Shown: piece by piece, positions 44,512 to 54,089 of the stretch
Numbering within the stretch: position 1 is the stretch's first letter
Layout of the letters: each line of letters starts with the position of its first letter
Translations under genes and position numbers: made by a program
NCBI GenBank assembly: GCA_943787425.1
Contig: CALSMJ010000001.1
Location: 1-64,000, forward strand
Source of the DNA: an uncultured Pseudomonadales bacterium
GTDB taxonomy: Bacteria > Pseudomonadota > Gammaproteobacteria > Pseudomonadales > Azotimanducaceae
Reading direction: 5' to 3'
Length of the DNA stretch: 64,000 nt
The notes under the pieces: generated by a model
The model's database searches: none
Told to the model about the DNA's origin: nothing
The model's input: only the letters and a program-made list of their open reading frames with translations

Positions 44512-45711
44512 TTAAGACCTTGTTTCGTCTTCAAAAACGACCGTCACACTCGCGGCTGCCGCAGTCGCGTGCTGCCGGGCTCCGGCGATATCCTGCCCTT
44601 TTGCGAGCGCAACCCCCAACCGTCTGTGGCCATCAATCGATGGCTTACCAAACAATCGCACTTCGGTGTTGGGTGTCTGCAGGGCCTCGGCTAGCCCGAG
44701 GTAGGATAGGGCAGAAGAACGGCCCGCCGCCAGAATCACCGCTGAAGCGCTGGGCCCCACCTGCTCAATGATTGGGATGGGCAACCCTAAAACTGCTCGA
44801 ACATGCAGCGCAAATTCTGATAAATTTTGCGAGATCAGGGTCACCAGGCCGGTATCGTGCGGTCGGGGTGAGACCTCACTAAAAATCACCTCATCGCCCT
44901 TCACGAACAACTCAACACCAAAGAGGCCAAAACCGCCCAGGCGATCGGTAATCACCCGTGCAATGGCCTGCGCTCGCTGTCTTGCGAGCTCAGACATGGG
45001 CTGGGGTTGCCAGGATTCTCGGTAGTCACCCGCTTCCTGGCGATGACCAATCGGTTCGCAAAAACTCGTGCCATCTCGATGTCGAACCGTCAGAAGCGTG
45101 ATCTCGTAGTCAAAATCAACGAAGCCTTCAATGATTACTCGTCCCTTACCACTTCTGCCGCCAGACTGCGCATACTGCCAGGCCGAGTCAATGTCTGATT
45201 CCGAGCGCAAAATCGACTGCCCCTTACCCGATGATGACATCACCGGTTTCACAAAGCAGGGAAATCCCACGGTTTGCACCGCCGCTCGACAGGCTGCCAG
45301 GTCATCCGCAAAGGCGTAACTTGACGTTGGCAAGCCTAAAGTTTTGGATGCCAGCGTTCTGATGCCTTCGCGATTCATGGTCAACTGCGCAGCGTTTGCC
45401 GTGGGAATCACACAAAAGCCCTCTTGCTCTAGCGCGGCAAGAGTCGCTGTATCGAGTGCTTCTATTTCAGGAATGATCAGATCCGGTTGTTCTTGCTCAA
45501 TGATTGCGCGCAGCGCCTCTCCGTCAAGCATATTCACGGTGTAAGCCCGATGCGCCACCTGCATTGCGGGCGCATCGTCATAACGATCAAGCGCGATCAC
45601 TTCAACACCATAGCGTTGAAATTCAATGGCCACTTCCTTGCCCAACTCCCCGCTGCCGCAAAGCAGTATTTTAGTTGCCGTTTTTGTTGTGGCTGTGCCA
45701 ATTTTTTCCAA
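44512..45711 (-). CDS. purT: Formate-dependent phosphoribosylglycinamide formyltransferase
   Basis: 399 aa, normal length. It starts at TTG 45711 with AGGAG 9 bases upstream. The N-terminus [40 protein letters not shown] and the ATP-grasp part ([47 protein letters not shown]) are diagnostic of PurT. It makes formyl-GAR from GAR, formate and ATP in purine synthesis. It is alone, without other pur genes. Confidence 0.94.
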   Translation of the reverse strand: MEKIGTATTKTATKILLCGSGELGKEVAIEFQRYGVEVIALDRYDDAPAMQVAHRAYTVNMLDGEALRAIIEQEQPDLIIPEIEALDTATLAALEQEGFCVIPTANAAQLTMNREGIRTLASKTLGLPTSSYAFADDLAACRAAVQTVGFPCFVKPVMSSSGKGQSILRSESDIDSAWQYAQSGGRSGKGRVIIEGFVDFDYEITLLTVRHRDGTSFCEPIGHRQEAGDYRESWQPQPMSELARQRAQAIARVITDRLGGFGLFGVELFVKGDEVIFSEVSPRPHDTGLVTLISQNLSEFALHVRAVLGLPIPIIEQVGPSASAVILAAGRSSALSYLGLAEALQTPNTEVRLFGKPSIDGHRRLGVALAKGQDIAGARQHATAAAASVTVVFEDETRS

Positions 45712-45757
45712 TTTATCCGTCTCCTATACGTGCTTGTCGCGTGATCTTACAGCCGCT

Positions 45758-46966
45758 TCAAGCAGGCCTGCGGCGCCCGTCAATCCGCAAGCATAACAAA
45801 AAGACGCCCCCTGCCACTGCGCCAAATCCGCCGGCGACTAAAAACGGGATGTGATAACTCAGATGCACGCCCACTAACCAACCCATAACCCCAGGGCCCG
45901 CAGCCACCCCGGCAACACTTGCCAAGTTCGCCCAAGAAAAAAGCCGACTGTAATTGCGCAAACCGTATCGCTCAGCAATGATAAGGGGCTGCAACATGAG
46001 CAGATTACCGACCGTTCCGCCCAGCAGTGCGAGTCCAAAGCAGATTAAGAACACCGATTGCGAAAGCCCTAAAAGCACCAGCGCTGCTGCTTGCGCAAAC
46101 ATCATAACTGCCGTAAAGCCAAGCATCGGGACCCGTTCTAGCAAAAAGCCACCGGCTAGGCGGCCGATAACGCTTGCGAGTGGCAATACCATCATCATCA
46201 GGCTCACCGAGTCACTATCGACGCGCTCCGTAATTAAGCCGTATTGATGCGCGATGCCCCCCACCTGCGACAGCATCACAAAACTGTACGCGAGATTTAA
46301 CCAGAGAAAAAAAGGATCTCGAATCGCGCTGTCAAAGGAGACGCCGCCTGGCGCGCTTGGACGCGCTTGCCAGGCGTCGCCATCGGGCATCAGCTGCAAT
46401 GCCCCTGGGGTGGAGCGCAGCAGCCACAAGGTAATCGGCACAACCCCCAATAGATACAGGATGGCTTGGAAACTCGCGGCTTGGGGCAGACCAAAGCTTG
46501 CAACCCAGTAAGCCGAGAAAGGGGTAATGATCATACCCCCAACTGACAATCCGGTTGACGCGATCGACAGAGCACGCGCACGATGCACCACGAACCATCT
46601 TGAGATTAAGGTGGTGGCCGGCAAGAGGCCCGACGCGCTAAAACCCAAACCAAACAAGGCGTAAACCGCATACAACTCCCAAAGCGCCGTAATCTGGCCA
46701 ATCCAATGCAAACCGATCGCGGCCAGCACCGCCCCGCTTATAACGATTAAGCGAACGTCGTAGCGATCTAAGAGCGGCGCGATCCCCAAGCCCGCGACCC
46801 CACTGACTAAGAAAAATACCGACACCGCAGAAGAGGCGGCCGTTATCGAATAACGACCAGATTCCGACAGTGCTTGTATAAACACCGCGTGATTGTAAAA
46901 CCCGAGCCCAGAACTGAATGCTAGGATGACGAACAATCCCGCGACCAGCCGCCATCCGTAGAACAT
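45758..46966 (-). CDS. MFS transporter, oxalate/monocarboxylate-type
   Basis: 402 aa, about twelve helices. The opening MFYGWRLVAGLFVILAFSSGLGFYNHAVF resembles members of the oxalate/formate-antiporter and monocarboxylate transporter group (GW near the start, then a long first helix). The intracellular loop motif ISRWFVVHRARALSIASTGLSVGG is typical. Substrate unknown, probably an organic acid. GAGGG lies upstream of ATG 46966. Confidence 0.83.
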   Translation of the reverse strand: MFYGWRLVAGLFVILAFSSGLGFYNHAVFIQALSESGRYSITAASSAVSVFFLVSGVAGLGIAPLLDRYDVRLIVISGAVLAAIGLHWIGQITALWELYAVYALFGLGFSASGLLPATTLISRWFVVHRARALSIASTGLSVGGMIITPFSAYWVASFGLPQAASFQAILYLLGVVPITLWLLRSTPGALQLMPDGDAWQARPSAPGGVSFDSAIRDPFFLWLNLAYSFVMLSQVGGIAHQYGLITERVDSDSVSLMMMVLPLASVIGRLAGGFLLERVPMLGFTAVMMFAQAAALVLLGLSQSVFLICFGLALLGGTVGNLLMLQPLIIAERYGLRNYSRLFSWANLASVAGVAAGPGVMGWLVGVHLSYHIPFLVAGGFGAVAGGVFLLCLRIDGRRRPA

Positions 46967-47071
46967 TCTAATTAACCCTCATTTTTCTGCACTCTAGCAC
47001 AGCATTTTAGATCTTCAGGACAAACCGCTCGATTATGATAGGCTTAGACGCTTTTTGCTTGGGGATTTGCT

Positions 47072-48280
47072 ATCTACCGGTGGATGATTTTATTCGGCGT
47101 GTGGAGTTGTTATGCGGCCTTTGGGTTAACCGCAACCAGCCTTGCGCCGCTCGTGCCCCTTATCGAGGCCGATCTATCGATTTCTCATACCGCCATGGGC
47201 AGTATCATGGGTGCCTGGCAATTGACCTACATCGCTTTTGCGATTCCGGGCGGTATCCTCCTCGATAAAATTGGGTCTCGTTTTGCGCTCACGACAGGCG
47301 TGCTGATCATTGCCTGCTCGGCCCTGTTGCGGGGCTTTAGTGATGACTATTTCAGCATGCTCTTTGCCGTCATGCTATTCGGCGTGGGTGGGCCCATCGT
47401 CTCGGCCGGCGCACCTAAAATCATTACTCGATGGTTCCAAGGATCCGACCGGGGCCTCGCCATGGGCATCTACATGACCGGCCCTGCCATCGGCGGCGTC
47501 ATTTCTTTAACCCTTACGCATTCTGTTCTGCTGCCGTGGCTCGGTTCTTGGCAAAACCTGATGTTTTTAAATGCGGGCATCGCGCTTTTAATTGCCCTGC
47601 TCTGGTTCGTCATCGCCAGTCGGTCCAGCATGCGCTCGGCCGAGGCCTTGACCCGATCCGCCCAAGACAAACAGCCGCTTTTGATCGGGGCCCTCTTAAA
47701 ACAACCCGCGGTGCAATTGGTCCTGATGATGAGCGTCGGGGTGTTTATGGTCAATCACGGCCTTAATAATTGGCTGCCATCCATATTGCAGACCAGCGGC
47801 ATGACCCTGATTGAGGCCGGTTATTGGGCTGCTATCCCAACCGTTATCGGAATACTCGGCTCGCTCACCATTCCGCGACTTGCCACGCCCGGTCGGCGGT
47901 TCGAGATTCTCCTGGGCTTGGGTCTGGCGGCGGCCATTGCGACCATTTTATTGCAATTTACCCATCCAGTGCTGCAAACCAGCGGCTTAATTTTACAAGG
48001 CCTGGCACGCTCAAGCTTGATGACCGTTCTGATCTTGACCCTCGTTGAGTTACCCGGGATTGGCGACAAGTACGCAGGGATGGCCAGCGGTTTATTCTTT
48101 TCAGCAGCCGAGGTGGGCGGCGTAATGGGACCGATTGCCCTAGGGCTACTCTATGATCTCTCGGGTAATTTTAGTTTCGCGCTAACCCTTTTGACCGGTA
48201 TCAGCGTGGGCCTGGCGCTTGCGACCCTGCGCCTAAAGCGCTTGGCACAGGTTCGACCCGTCCAGCGCGACGAGTCCTGA
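47072..48280 (+). CDS. MFS transporter (CynX/NimT-like), start uncertain
   Basis: The first ATG is 47084, giving 398 aa, but the frame is open upstream from 47048 and the extra residues (FAIYRW before MILFGVWSCYAAFGL) resemble the typical RW-start of this MFS group. The ATG has no ribosome site at a proper distance. GGGGA (47061-47065) is 6 bases before an in-frame ATC at 47072, so I set the start there tentatively. The loop between helices 2 and 3 reads ILLDKIGSRFAL. The substrate is unknown. Converges on the PhnZ-PhnY-like fusion gene, with a 4-base gap. Confidence 0.72.
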   Translation: MYRWMILFGVWSCYAAFGLTATSLAPLVPLIEADLSISHTAMGSIMGAWQLTYIAFAIPGGILLDKIGSRFALTTGVLIIACSALLRGFSDDYFSMLFAVMLFGVGGPIVSAGAPKIITRWFQGSDRGLAMGIYMTGPAIGGVISLTLTHSVLLPWLGSWQNLMFLNAGIALLIALLWFVIASRSSMRSAEALTRSAQDKQPLLIGALLKQPAVQLVLMMSVGVFMVNHGLNNWLPSILQTSGMTLIEAGYWAAIPTVIGILGSLTIPRLATPGRRFEILLGLGLAAAIATILLQFTHPVLQTSGLILQGLARSSLMTVLILTLVELPGIGDKYAGMASGLFFSAAEVGGVMGPIALGLLYDLSGNFSFALTLLTGISVGLALATLRLKRLAQVRPVQRDES

Positions 48281-48284
48281 TCCT

Positions 48285-49598
48285 TCATTGGATCGGATTA
48301 CCAACATTGAAGATGCCGCCAGCATAGGTTCGTCCGGCTTTGCGTTCAGCATCCGGCGGGAAGAGCGCGCGTTTTTGCTGGAAGTACTTAACCCGATAAT
48401 CGCCTTCACTGGCTTTGGCATAGGTTGCATAGACCGCGCGACGGGACGCCAGGCTCAGATTGACGCCGGAGCGGTGGGGTAAATAACTACTAAAAATCAC
48501 AACATCGCCCGGCGCTGTTTCGATCGATTGCCAGGTCAACGATTCAATAACGGGGTCGGTCAGGGTTCGATCGGCGTTCATCGGTAAGATTTCCGCGCAG
48601 TGCTTGACCTGAGCAACCTCGAGACAGCCGTTGCGCTCATTGGCTGCATCTAAACTCACCATGACGGTTACATGCGCGCTCTGACCAAACAAGTCAAAGG
48701 CCGGCGCATCTTGGTGGGCCGCAAAGCCTTGACCTCCTGCCAGTTTTAGATTGATTTTTTCTTTGAACAAAATGCCCGGCGTTCCCAAGCATTGCGTCAC
48801 CCAACGCATCACCCGATTACCGATCAATACCTCCTGTAGGCGAGGCGCATCGTCTAAAAAATGCTCTACTCGACAAGCCTGCTGCCCTTCCCCACTCGCC
48901 TCAAAATAGGTCATCCAGCGCTGTGGCCCATGGCTTGCGGTCATTGCTTGCAATTCGTTCAGCCACAAAGCCACAAAACTTGCGTCGAAGGCCTTTGGGA
49001 TCACCAAATAACCGTACCGCTTAAATTGCGCGATTTGATTATCGGTTAATTGTGTCGATTTTAGATCCGCCTGTATCTGCGCCTCATAGGCCTTAAACTC
49101 GGGAACCGTTACACTCGGCGCTTTTGCAAGCTCATCCCACTGCCGTAGGCTTAGCGCCAATTCACAGATGGGGTCGGCTTCAAAAGTGCGCATCTCAAAT
49201 GCGGTCATTGGGCCACCTTGAAACGCCAAGGTTTTTTGACTGGCCTGGCTGAGCCCAGCCCTGTAGGCGTCTGAACGTGCGACCTGATAGCGTTTGGCAT
49301 CGACATGCCGTTGCACCAAAGCACTTACCTGCGCTGAAAACCCTAGGCTTGCCAAAAAATGGGCGCCCAGCAGCTCATGCCGACGCGTACCAAACCCGGC
49401 CATCGAGTCTTCATTTTGGTATTGCAAATGGCCTACATCATGCAGAAGCGCCGCCAGTACCACGGCGCTGGACGCACCCGAGGCCCGCGCGTGGGCAGCG
49501 GCTTGCAGGGCATGTTCGCGTTGACTGACCGATTCTCCAATGTAATCGCAATCACCTTGCTCGTCATACAGCGCTTTGAGTCGGGCAAAGCTGTCCAT
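48285..49598 (-). CDS. HD-domain oxygenase fused to PhyH-type Fe(II)/2-oxoglutarate dioxygenase (PhnZ-PhnY-like fusion)
   Basis: 437 aa from ATG 49598, which overlaps the ligase stop (TGATG). The N-terminal ~175 residues match PhnZ/TmpB-type HD oxygenases: Tyr19 and Glu22 in YIGE, His29, His53-Asp54, His74, His98 and Asp155, with spacing nearly identical to PhnZ's six diiron ligands and Tyr/Glu lid. The C-terminal ~245 residues are a phytanoyl-CoA-dioxygenase-type domain with HxD (His295, Asp297), distal His375 and the Arg pair after it. In known pathways the dioxygenase (PhnY, TmpA) hydroxylates a phosphonate and the HD enzyme (PhnZ, TmpB) cleaves C-P. The fusion would carry both steps. The substrate is unproven. 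Confidence 0.85.
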   Translation of the reverse strand: MDSFARLKALYDEQGDCDYIGESVSQREHALQAAAHARASGASSAVVLAALLHDVGHLQYQNEDSMAGFGTRRHELLGAHFLASLGFSAQVSALVQRHVDAKRYQVARSDAYRAGLSQASQKTLAFQGGPMTAFEMRTFEADPICELALSLRQWDELAKAPSVTVPEFKAYEAQIQADLKSTQLTDNQIAQFKRYGYLVIPKAFDASFVALWLNELQAMTASHGPQRWMTYFEASGEGQQACRVEHFLDDAPRLQEVLIGNRVMRWVTQCLGTPGILFKEKINLKLAGGQGFAAHQDAPAFDLFGQSAHVTVMVSLDAANERNGCLEVAQVKHCAEILPMNADRTLTDPVIESLTWQSIETAPGDVVIFSSYLPHRSGVNLSLASRRAVYATYAKASEGDYRVKYFQQKRALFPPDAERKAGRTYAGGIFNVGNPIQ

Positions 49599-51142
49599 CA
49601 CTGCGCCTGAGCAAGGTCGATCGAGTCCCTCAGCACAAACTTCTGAACTTTGCCGGTTGCATTTCGCGGTAAGGCATCGGTATAGATCACATATTTCGGT
49701 TGTTTAAATCGCGCAAGCCGGTCGCGGGTATGTCGTCTGAGCTGATCCGCATCCAGTGCCGCACCGTCCTGCAGCGCAACCACAGCGCACCCAGCCTCGC
49801 CCCATTGCTCATCGGCAACCCCAATGACGGCAACTTCACGGATCTCTTTTAGTTCATACAAAATGTTCTCGACCTCAGCAGGATAAACATTTTCACCGCC
49901 TGAGATATACATGTCCTTCAACCGGTCCTCAATCGTGATGTAGCCGTCTTCATCGCAGCTGGCTATGTCGCCTGTGCGCAGCCAGCCATCAACAAAGGTC
50001 TCCGCGTTGGCATCCGGACGCCGCCAGTAGCCTGGCGTGACAACCGGTCCTCGACACCACAGCTCACCCGCTTCCCCCGGCGCCGCCGTTTCACCATCTT
50101 CTCTTACAATCTTAATTTCAGTATGCCGTAACGCTTTGCCGGCAGACCCGACCCGCGCAGGCACATCGTCGTAACCCAAAATGCAACAGCTCGCCATGTT
50201 TTCTGTCATGCCATAACCTTCCTGAATCACAACCCCGCGCTCGTACCACCAATTCACAAGCGCCGCCGGCACCGCTTCAGCGCCGGCAATGCAGACTCTT
50301 AACGAATCAAAGTTTGCATCGCGATTTTTCGGATGATCTCGTAAGGCGTTGAAAATCGCTGGCACACCTAGGAAATGTGTAATCCCCAATTCGGGATTTG
50401 AGAAGGCATCGAGCGCCGCACCCGGATCAAAGGAGCGCATAATGATGGCTGTCCCGCCAAAGAACAACGCCGGGCACGTGAACACTTGTAAGCCGCCGAT
50501 GTGAAACAACGGCATGACCGTCAAACCCACCATATCGCTGTTGCAGTGCATGCTGCTGGCATTGATTTGTGCCCAGACCATCATCCCATGGGTAATGATG
50601 ACCCCTTTAGGCAGACCGGTCGTACCGGAGGAATACATCAGCATGCACTGCGCATCGGGCGTCAGCGAGACCATGTCGAGCGTCGGCGTCAAATCCATTA
50701 TTGCGGACTCAAATGCCGAGGACCCACCTTGGCCTTGCGTGTCGACCATATGGGCAACCTGTACGGTCAAGGCGTCAACGGTTTGGCTAAGTTCTTGGTC
50801 ATAAATCATCACCAACGGCTCAGCGTTCCCGATGATGTAATCCAGCTCCGACGCGGTAAGCCGAAAATTCAAGGCCAGATGCACCGCGCCCAAACGCCAA
50901 GTCGCAAAAACGATGTCCAGGGTGTCCATCGAATTTAGCGCCAAAACGCCAACCCGATCACCAGGACCCACGCCCAAACTTGACAACCAAGTGGCCACTC
51001 GCCCCACGCGTTCATGCGCCTCGGCATAGCTCTGCCGCCGACCTGACGGTAACTCGATCAAGGCCGTCTGGTTGGGTTTGAGCCCCGCGTTATAACCGAG
51101 CCAATCAACAACCATGCCGTGTTGTTCATTCGAATTTGTCAT
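49598..51142 (-). CDS. AMP-forming acyl-CoA synthetase/ligase
   Basis: 514 aa. Adenylation motifs: MYSSGTTGLPKG (P-loop), YGMTEN, GWLRTGDIASCDEDGY, RLKDMYISGGENVYPAEVE and the Lys in PRNATGKVQK. It activates a carboxylic acid with ATP and CoA. AAGGAG is upstream of ATG 51142. The stop overlaps the fusion oxygenase start, so the ligase and fusion are translated together. The pairing of a fatty-acid-type ligase with a C-P-lyase-like fusion has no obvious pathway and is noted as odd. Confidence 0.9.
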   Translation of the reverse strand: MTNSNEQHGMVVDWLGYNAGLKPNQTALIELPSGRRQSYAEAHERVGRVATWLSSLGVGPGDRVGVLALNSMDTLDIVFATWRLGAVHLALNFRLTASELDYIIGNAEPLVMIYDQELSQTVDALTVQVAHMVDTQGQGGSSAFESAIMDLTPTLDMVSLTPDAQCMLMYSSGTTGLPKGVIITHGMMVWAQINASSMHCNSDMVGLTVMPLFHIGGLQVFTCPALFFGGTAIIMRSFDPGAALDAFSNPELGITHFLGVPAIFNALRDHPKNRDANFDSLRVCIAGAEAVPAALVNWWYERGVVIQEGYGMTENMASCCILGYDDVPARVGSAGKALRHTEIKIVREDGETAAPGEAGELWCRGPVVTPGYWRRPDANAETFVDGWLRTGDIASCDEDGYITIEDRLKDMYISGGENVYPAEVENILYELKEIREVAVIGVADEQWGEAGCAVVALQDGAALDADQLRRHTRDRLARFKQPKYVIYTDALPRNATGKVQKFVLRDSIDLAQAQ

Positions 51143-51336
51143 CTATGCGCTCCTTCATCATCTCATTGGAAAGCCATACCGGGCTTACGGCGGCATCGCC
51201 GCGCCATTTTTGTATCGCGGGCCATCACCCTTAACGGCGCGGCAATAAAGGCCCATCAACGGTTACAGTCGACCGTGCTTTTTCTTGGAAATAGAGTACG
51301 CTAGTTCGAGAACAGTTAGAACACAGGCCAATTAAA

Positions 51337-52155
51337 ATGTTGCACCCGCTTGCCCCCGTACAGATTCATTATGCCGCCCCCAATGGGACCCTTGCGTCGC
51401 ATCCGACCGCGCTCTTGGATGGCCGAGCAGCCTTACCCACCCTTGAGTTCGCCAAGACCGGATTTACCCTCCAGCGCAATATCGTCCATCATCCCGCTTG
51501 GACGGATGCCAGCTGGATCAATGACACCCACCGTTGCGAAATTCGTGAATTGGCAATGCAGTTTAGTCATTGTGATGACGCCATCGTTTATCCTGGGATC
51601 ATTCGGGGCCCAAAATCTTTCGTCGACCATGATGATCATTTGCCGATTCAAGTTGCCCACTCAGACTTTACCGATGACTATCGTCCGATGGTATTAAACC
51701 CATCTCGAGCTTACGCAAAATTCTTAAGCCCACTGCTTGCCGACGCCGGCAGCTCCTACGCGCGACTCAATGCTGCCAAACGGATCTTGGTCTTGCAGTT
51801 CTGGCGCAACACCGGCCCGATCAATGCAGACTTGCCGCTGGCCATCGCCGACGCAAGCTCGGTGCCTTACGAGGCGCTTCACCGCGAAACAGTCGCGCAG
51901 TACGGCGGCGAAACCCTCGAATTTGAAACGTTTCTTGTAAAGCCCCCCACCAAACCGAATGCTTATCGCTGGCACCATTTCGCCAAGATGCAACACGATG
52001 AGGTGCTTATATTCCGAACCTATGATAGCCAACTCGAAGAAACCGGACAGCCCTATTGGACACCGCACTGCGCTTTCATCAACCCTGACCCCGAAGCCAG
52101 TGCACAGCCGCGACAAAGCCTTGAAATGCGCGCCCTGTGCCTATTCGACCGCTAA
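51337..52155 (+). CDS. CmcJ/NvfI-family oxidoreductase
   Basis: 272 aa. The segments FVDHDDHLPIQVAHSDFTDDY (metal-binding HxD) and, after a gap, PYWTPHCAFINP with RQSLEMRALCLFD at the end follow the CmcJ/NvfI (AsaB-like) family. Known members include Fe(II)/2-oxoglutarate-type enzymes in natural-product pathways and CmcJ of cephamycin synthesis. Distal ligands beyond HSD could be His in WTPHCAF. Its ribosome site is weak. It diverges from the ligase gene. Confidence 0.75.
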   Translation: MLHPLAPVQIHYAAPNGTLASHPTALLDGRAALPTLEFAKTGFTLQRNIVHHPAWTDASWINDTHRCEIRELAMQFSHCDDAIVYPGIIRGPKSFVDHDDHLPIQVAHSDFTDDYRPMVLNPSRAYAKFLSPLLADAGSSYARLNAAKRILVLQFWRNTGPINADLPLAIADASSVPYEALHRETVAQYGGETLEFETFLVKPPTKPNAYRWHHFAKMQHDEVLIFRTYDSQLEETGQPYWTPHCAFINPDPEASAQPRQSLEMRALCLFDR

Positions 52156-52159
52156 CCAA

Positions 52160-52178
52160 AGTCAGGCGACACCTGACT
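52160..52178. terminator. Small hairpin after the CmcJ-like gene
   Basis: AGTCAGG (52160-52166), loop CGACA, CCTGACT (52172-52178). It follows the CmcJ-like stop by a few bases. No T-run is present, so it is a weak terminator candidate. Confidence 0.3.
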
Positions 52179-52336
52179 GGCACCCACCGCCAAGGCTTTG
52201 CGCGCTGACCCGAACCTTCAAGGCCAGCAGACGCCAAGAGGCTCAGCGCGCCGCAACTTACTCAGCGCTGAGAAGTGCCTTACAATGCGGCTTTGGAGGC
52301 AGATGACGAACGCCTACGACACAACAGGGTCCATTT

Positions 52337-53734
52337 ATGTTGCCAGATCAAATCTTGTCTCGACTCGAGGAACTCGTTGGGCCAAAACAGGTCCTGCTAG
52401 ATCCTCAGGATTTGCAACGCTTTGGCGTTGACCGCACCACCCTTTGGCAACCCAATCCCTGTGCGGTTGTTCTGCCAGGCACGGTGACGGCCGTACAGCA
52501 AATCGTACGGCTGGCCAACGATGCTAACTTTGCAATCGTGCCATCCGGCGGTCGTACCGGCCTGAGTGGCGGCGCCGTAGCCAAGGACGGAGAGCTCATT
52601 GTTGCGCTTGACCGAATCAATACAGTACTTGATTTCAACGCCATTGATCGCGCTGTAACCGTTGGCGCTGGCATGATTACGGCCGACCTTCAGGCCTTTG
52701 CAGCAAACCACGATCTACTCTACCCCGTCGATTTCGCGGCCGCCGGATCAAGTCAAATCGGCGGCAACATTGCAACCAACGCCGGCGGCATCAATGTGAT
52801 TCGCTATGGTATGACCCGAGACTGGGTCCTCGGCTTAAAGGTGGTCACCGGCGCCGGCGATATTTTGGATCTCAATCAGGGACTTTTGAAAAACAATACC
52901 GGCTATGATTTCCGGCATCTTTTTATCGGATCCGAAGGCACCCTTGGCCTCATTTGTGAGGCGACGTTGCAGCTCACTCGGCCGCAAACCGACACAACGG
53001 TGATGGTCTTGGGAATCGAAACCTTTGCCGCCATTGTCGCGGTCTTGGAAGCCTTTAAAACCAAAATCGAATTGACCGCCTTCGAGTTCTTCTCCCAAGC
53101 CGCACTGGATAAGGTGATCAGCCGCCAAGGTCATTCGGCGCCTTTTGCAACCCAGGCGCCCTTCTACGCCCTAGTTGAATTCGAGACAAGCCCGGCCGTC
53201 ACCGACGTTGCTCTGGCCTTGTTTGAGCAGTGCGCGGCGCAAGGCTGGGTGCTCGATGGCGTCGTCAGTCAAAGTCTCGCTCAGGCGCGCGCGCTCTGGC
53301 GACTCCGGGAGGATATTTCGCAGACACTTTGGCACTGGCAACCCTACAAAAACGATATCTCAGTGCGGGTATCGAAGATGCCAGACTTTTTAGCAGAGGT
53401 CGATCAACTGGTTGCTGCACGCTATCCTGATTTTGAAATCGTTTGGTACGGCCACATTGGCGACGGCAATTTGCACCTGAATATTCTAAAACCCAAGGCC
53501 CTTACTCAGCCCGAGTTTTTTGAGCGCTGCGGCGCAGTGAGTCATGAGATCGGTGAACTCTTAGCGCGATACGGCGGCAGTATTAGTGCCGAACATGGCG
53601 TTGGCCTTCTGAAGAAATCGCTGTTGCCTTACTCGCGTTCACCGACTGAAATTGCCTTAATGCGCTCGATCAGGAAAACCTTTGATCCAAAGTCGATTTT
53701 AAATCCAGGCAAAGTCTTTGATTTTCTGGCGTGA
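52337..53734 (+). CDS. FAD-linked 2-hydroxyacid dehydrogenase (D-lactate / D-2-hydroxyglutarate type)
   Basis: 465 aa. The PCMH-type FAD domain is clear: GGRTGLSGGA (residues about 73-82), SSQIGGNIATNAGGINVIRYGMTRDWVLGLKVV, and LFIGSEGTLGLICEATLQL. The C-terminal part has WYGHIGDGNLHLNI and SAEHGVGLLKK, as in D-lactate and D-2-hydroxyglutarate dehydrogenases. It oxidises a 2-hydroxyacid to the 2-oxoacid, passing electrons to ETF or the quinone pool. AGGGT lies 8 bases before ATG 52337. Confidence 0.88.
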   Translation: MLPDQILSRLEELVGPKQVLLDPQDLQRFGVDRTTLWQPNPCAVVLPGTVTAVQQIVRLANDANFAIVPSGGRTGLSGGAVAKDGELIVALDRINTVLDFNAIDRAVTVGAGMITADLQAFAANHDLLYPVDFAAAGSSQIGGNIATNAGGINVIRYGMTRDWVLGLKVVTGAGDILDLNQGLLKNNTGYDFRHLFIGSEGTLGLICEATLQLTRPQTDTTVMVLGIETFAAIVAVLEAFKTKIELTAFEFFSQAALDKVISRQGHSAPFATQAPFYALVEFETSPAVTDVALALFEQCAAQGWVLDGVVSQSLAQARALWRLREDISQTLWHWQPYKNDISVRVSKMPDFLAEVDQLVAARYPDFEIVWYGHIGDGNLHLNILKPKALTQPEFFERCGAVSHEIGELLARYGGSISAEHGVGLLKKSLLPYSRSPTEIALMRSIRKTFDPKSILNPGKVFDFLA

Positions 53735-54089
53735 CGCGTAAGGGCTGGCAATAGTGCGCCGGCTAGCCAGTTTTTTTCTATCCAGACGTTTTCTATCCAG
53801 ATCTTTTTTGTCCAGGCCTTTTCTGTCCAGGCCTTTGCTATCCAGCTTTCTATCCAGACCTTTGCTATCCAGACCTTTTCTATCCAGATCCTTTCCAATC
53901 CTGTTCCTTATAGCCGGCTTATCGAGCCCATTTTAAGTGGCGCATTTTCCTACGCAGGTTAAAAGACGCCTCGCTACCTTTATCGAGCGCCTTGATTGAT
54001 GGTGTTCTCGAAAATCGCAGTTCAGATCTAATTTCTTGCAAAAAAACTATAAAAATAAATACTATTTTCAATAATTTATGGAGAAAACT
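53735..54089. other. Non-coding stretch with 15-bp tandem repeat and AT-rich tail
   Basis: About 355 bases after the dehydrogenase. From about 53776 to 53890 there are eight TCCAG-centred units, and at 54030-54090 an AT-rich run with A6 and many A/T triplets. Both strands have pentapeptide-repeat open frames (period 15) but no start with a ribosome site, so these are probably chance. No gene was recognised. Confidence 0.5.
53776..53890. repeat. 15-bp tandem repeat (TTTTCTATCCAGACC type)
   Basis: TCCAG cores start at 53781, 53796, 53811, 53826, 53841, 53853, 53868 and 53883: 15-bp steps except one 12-bp step. The unit is about TTTTCTATCCAGACC. A minus-strand reading gives W-I-E-K-V-type pentapeptides. 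The array lies in the 3' region of the dehydrogenase and may vary in copy number. Confidence 0.75.

Noticed and set aside
53629-53898. Minus-strand pentapeptide-repeat protein (WIEKV-like repeats)
   Set aside because: It arises from the 15-bp tandem repeat, which keeps every frame open, and it runs antisense into the dehydrogenase. No ribosome site was seen.
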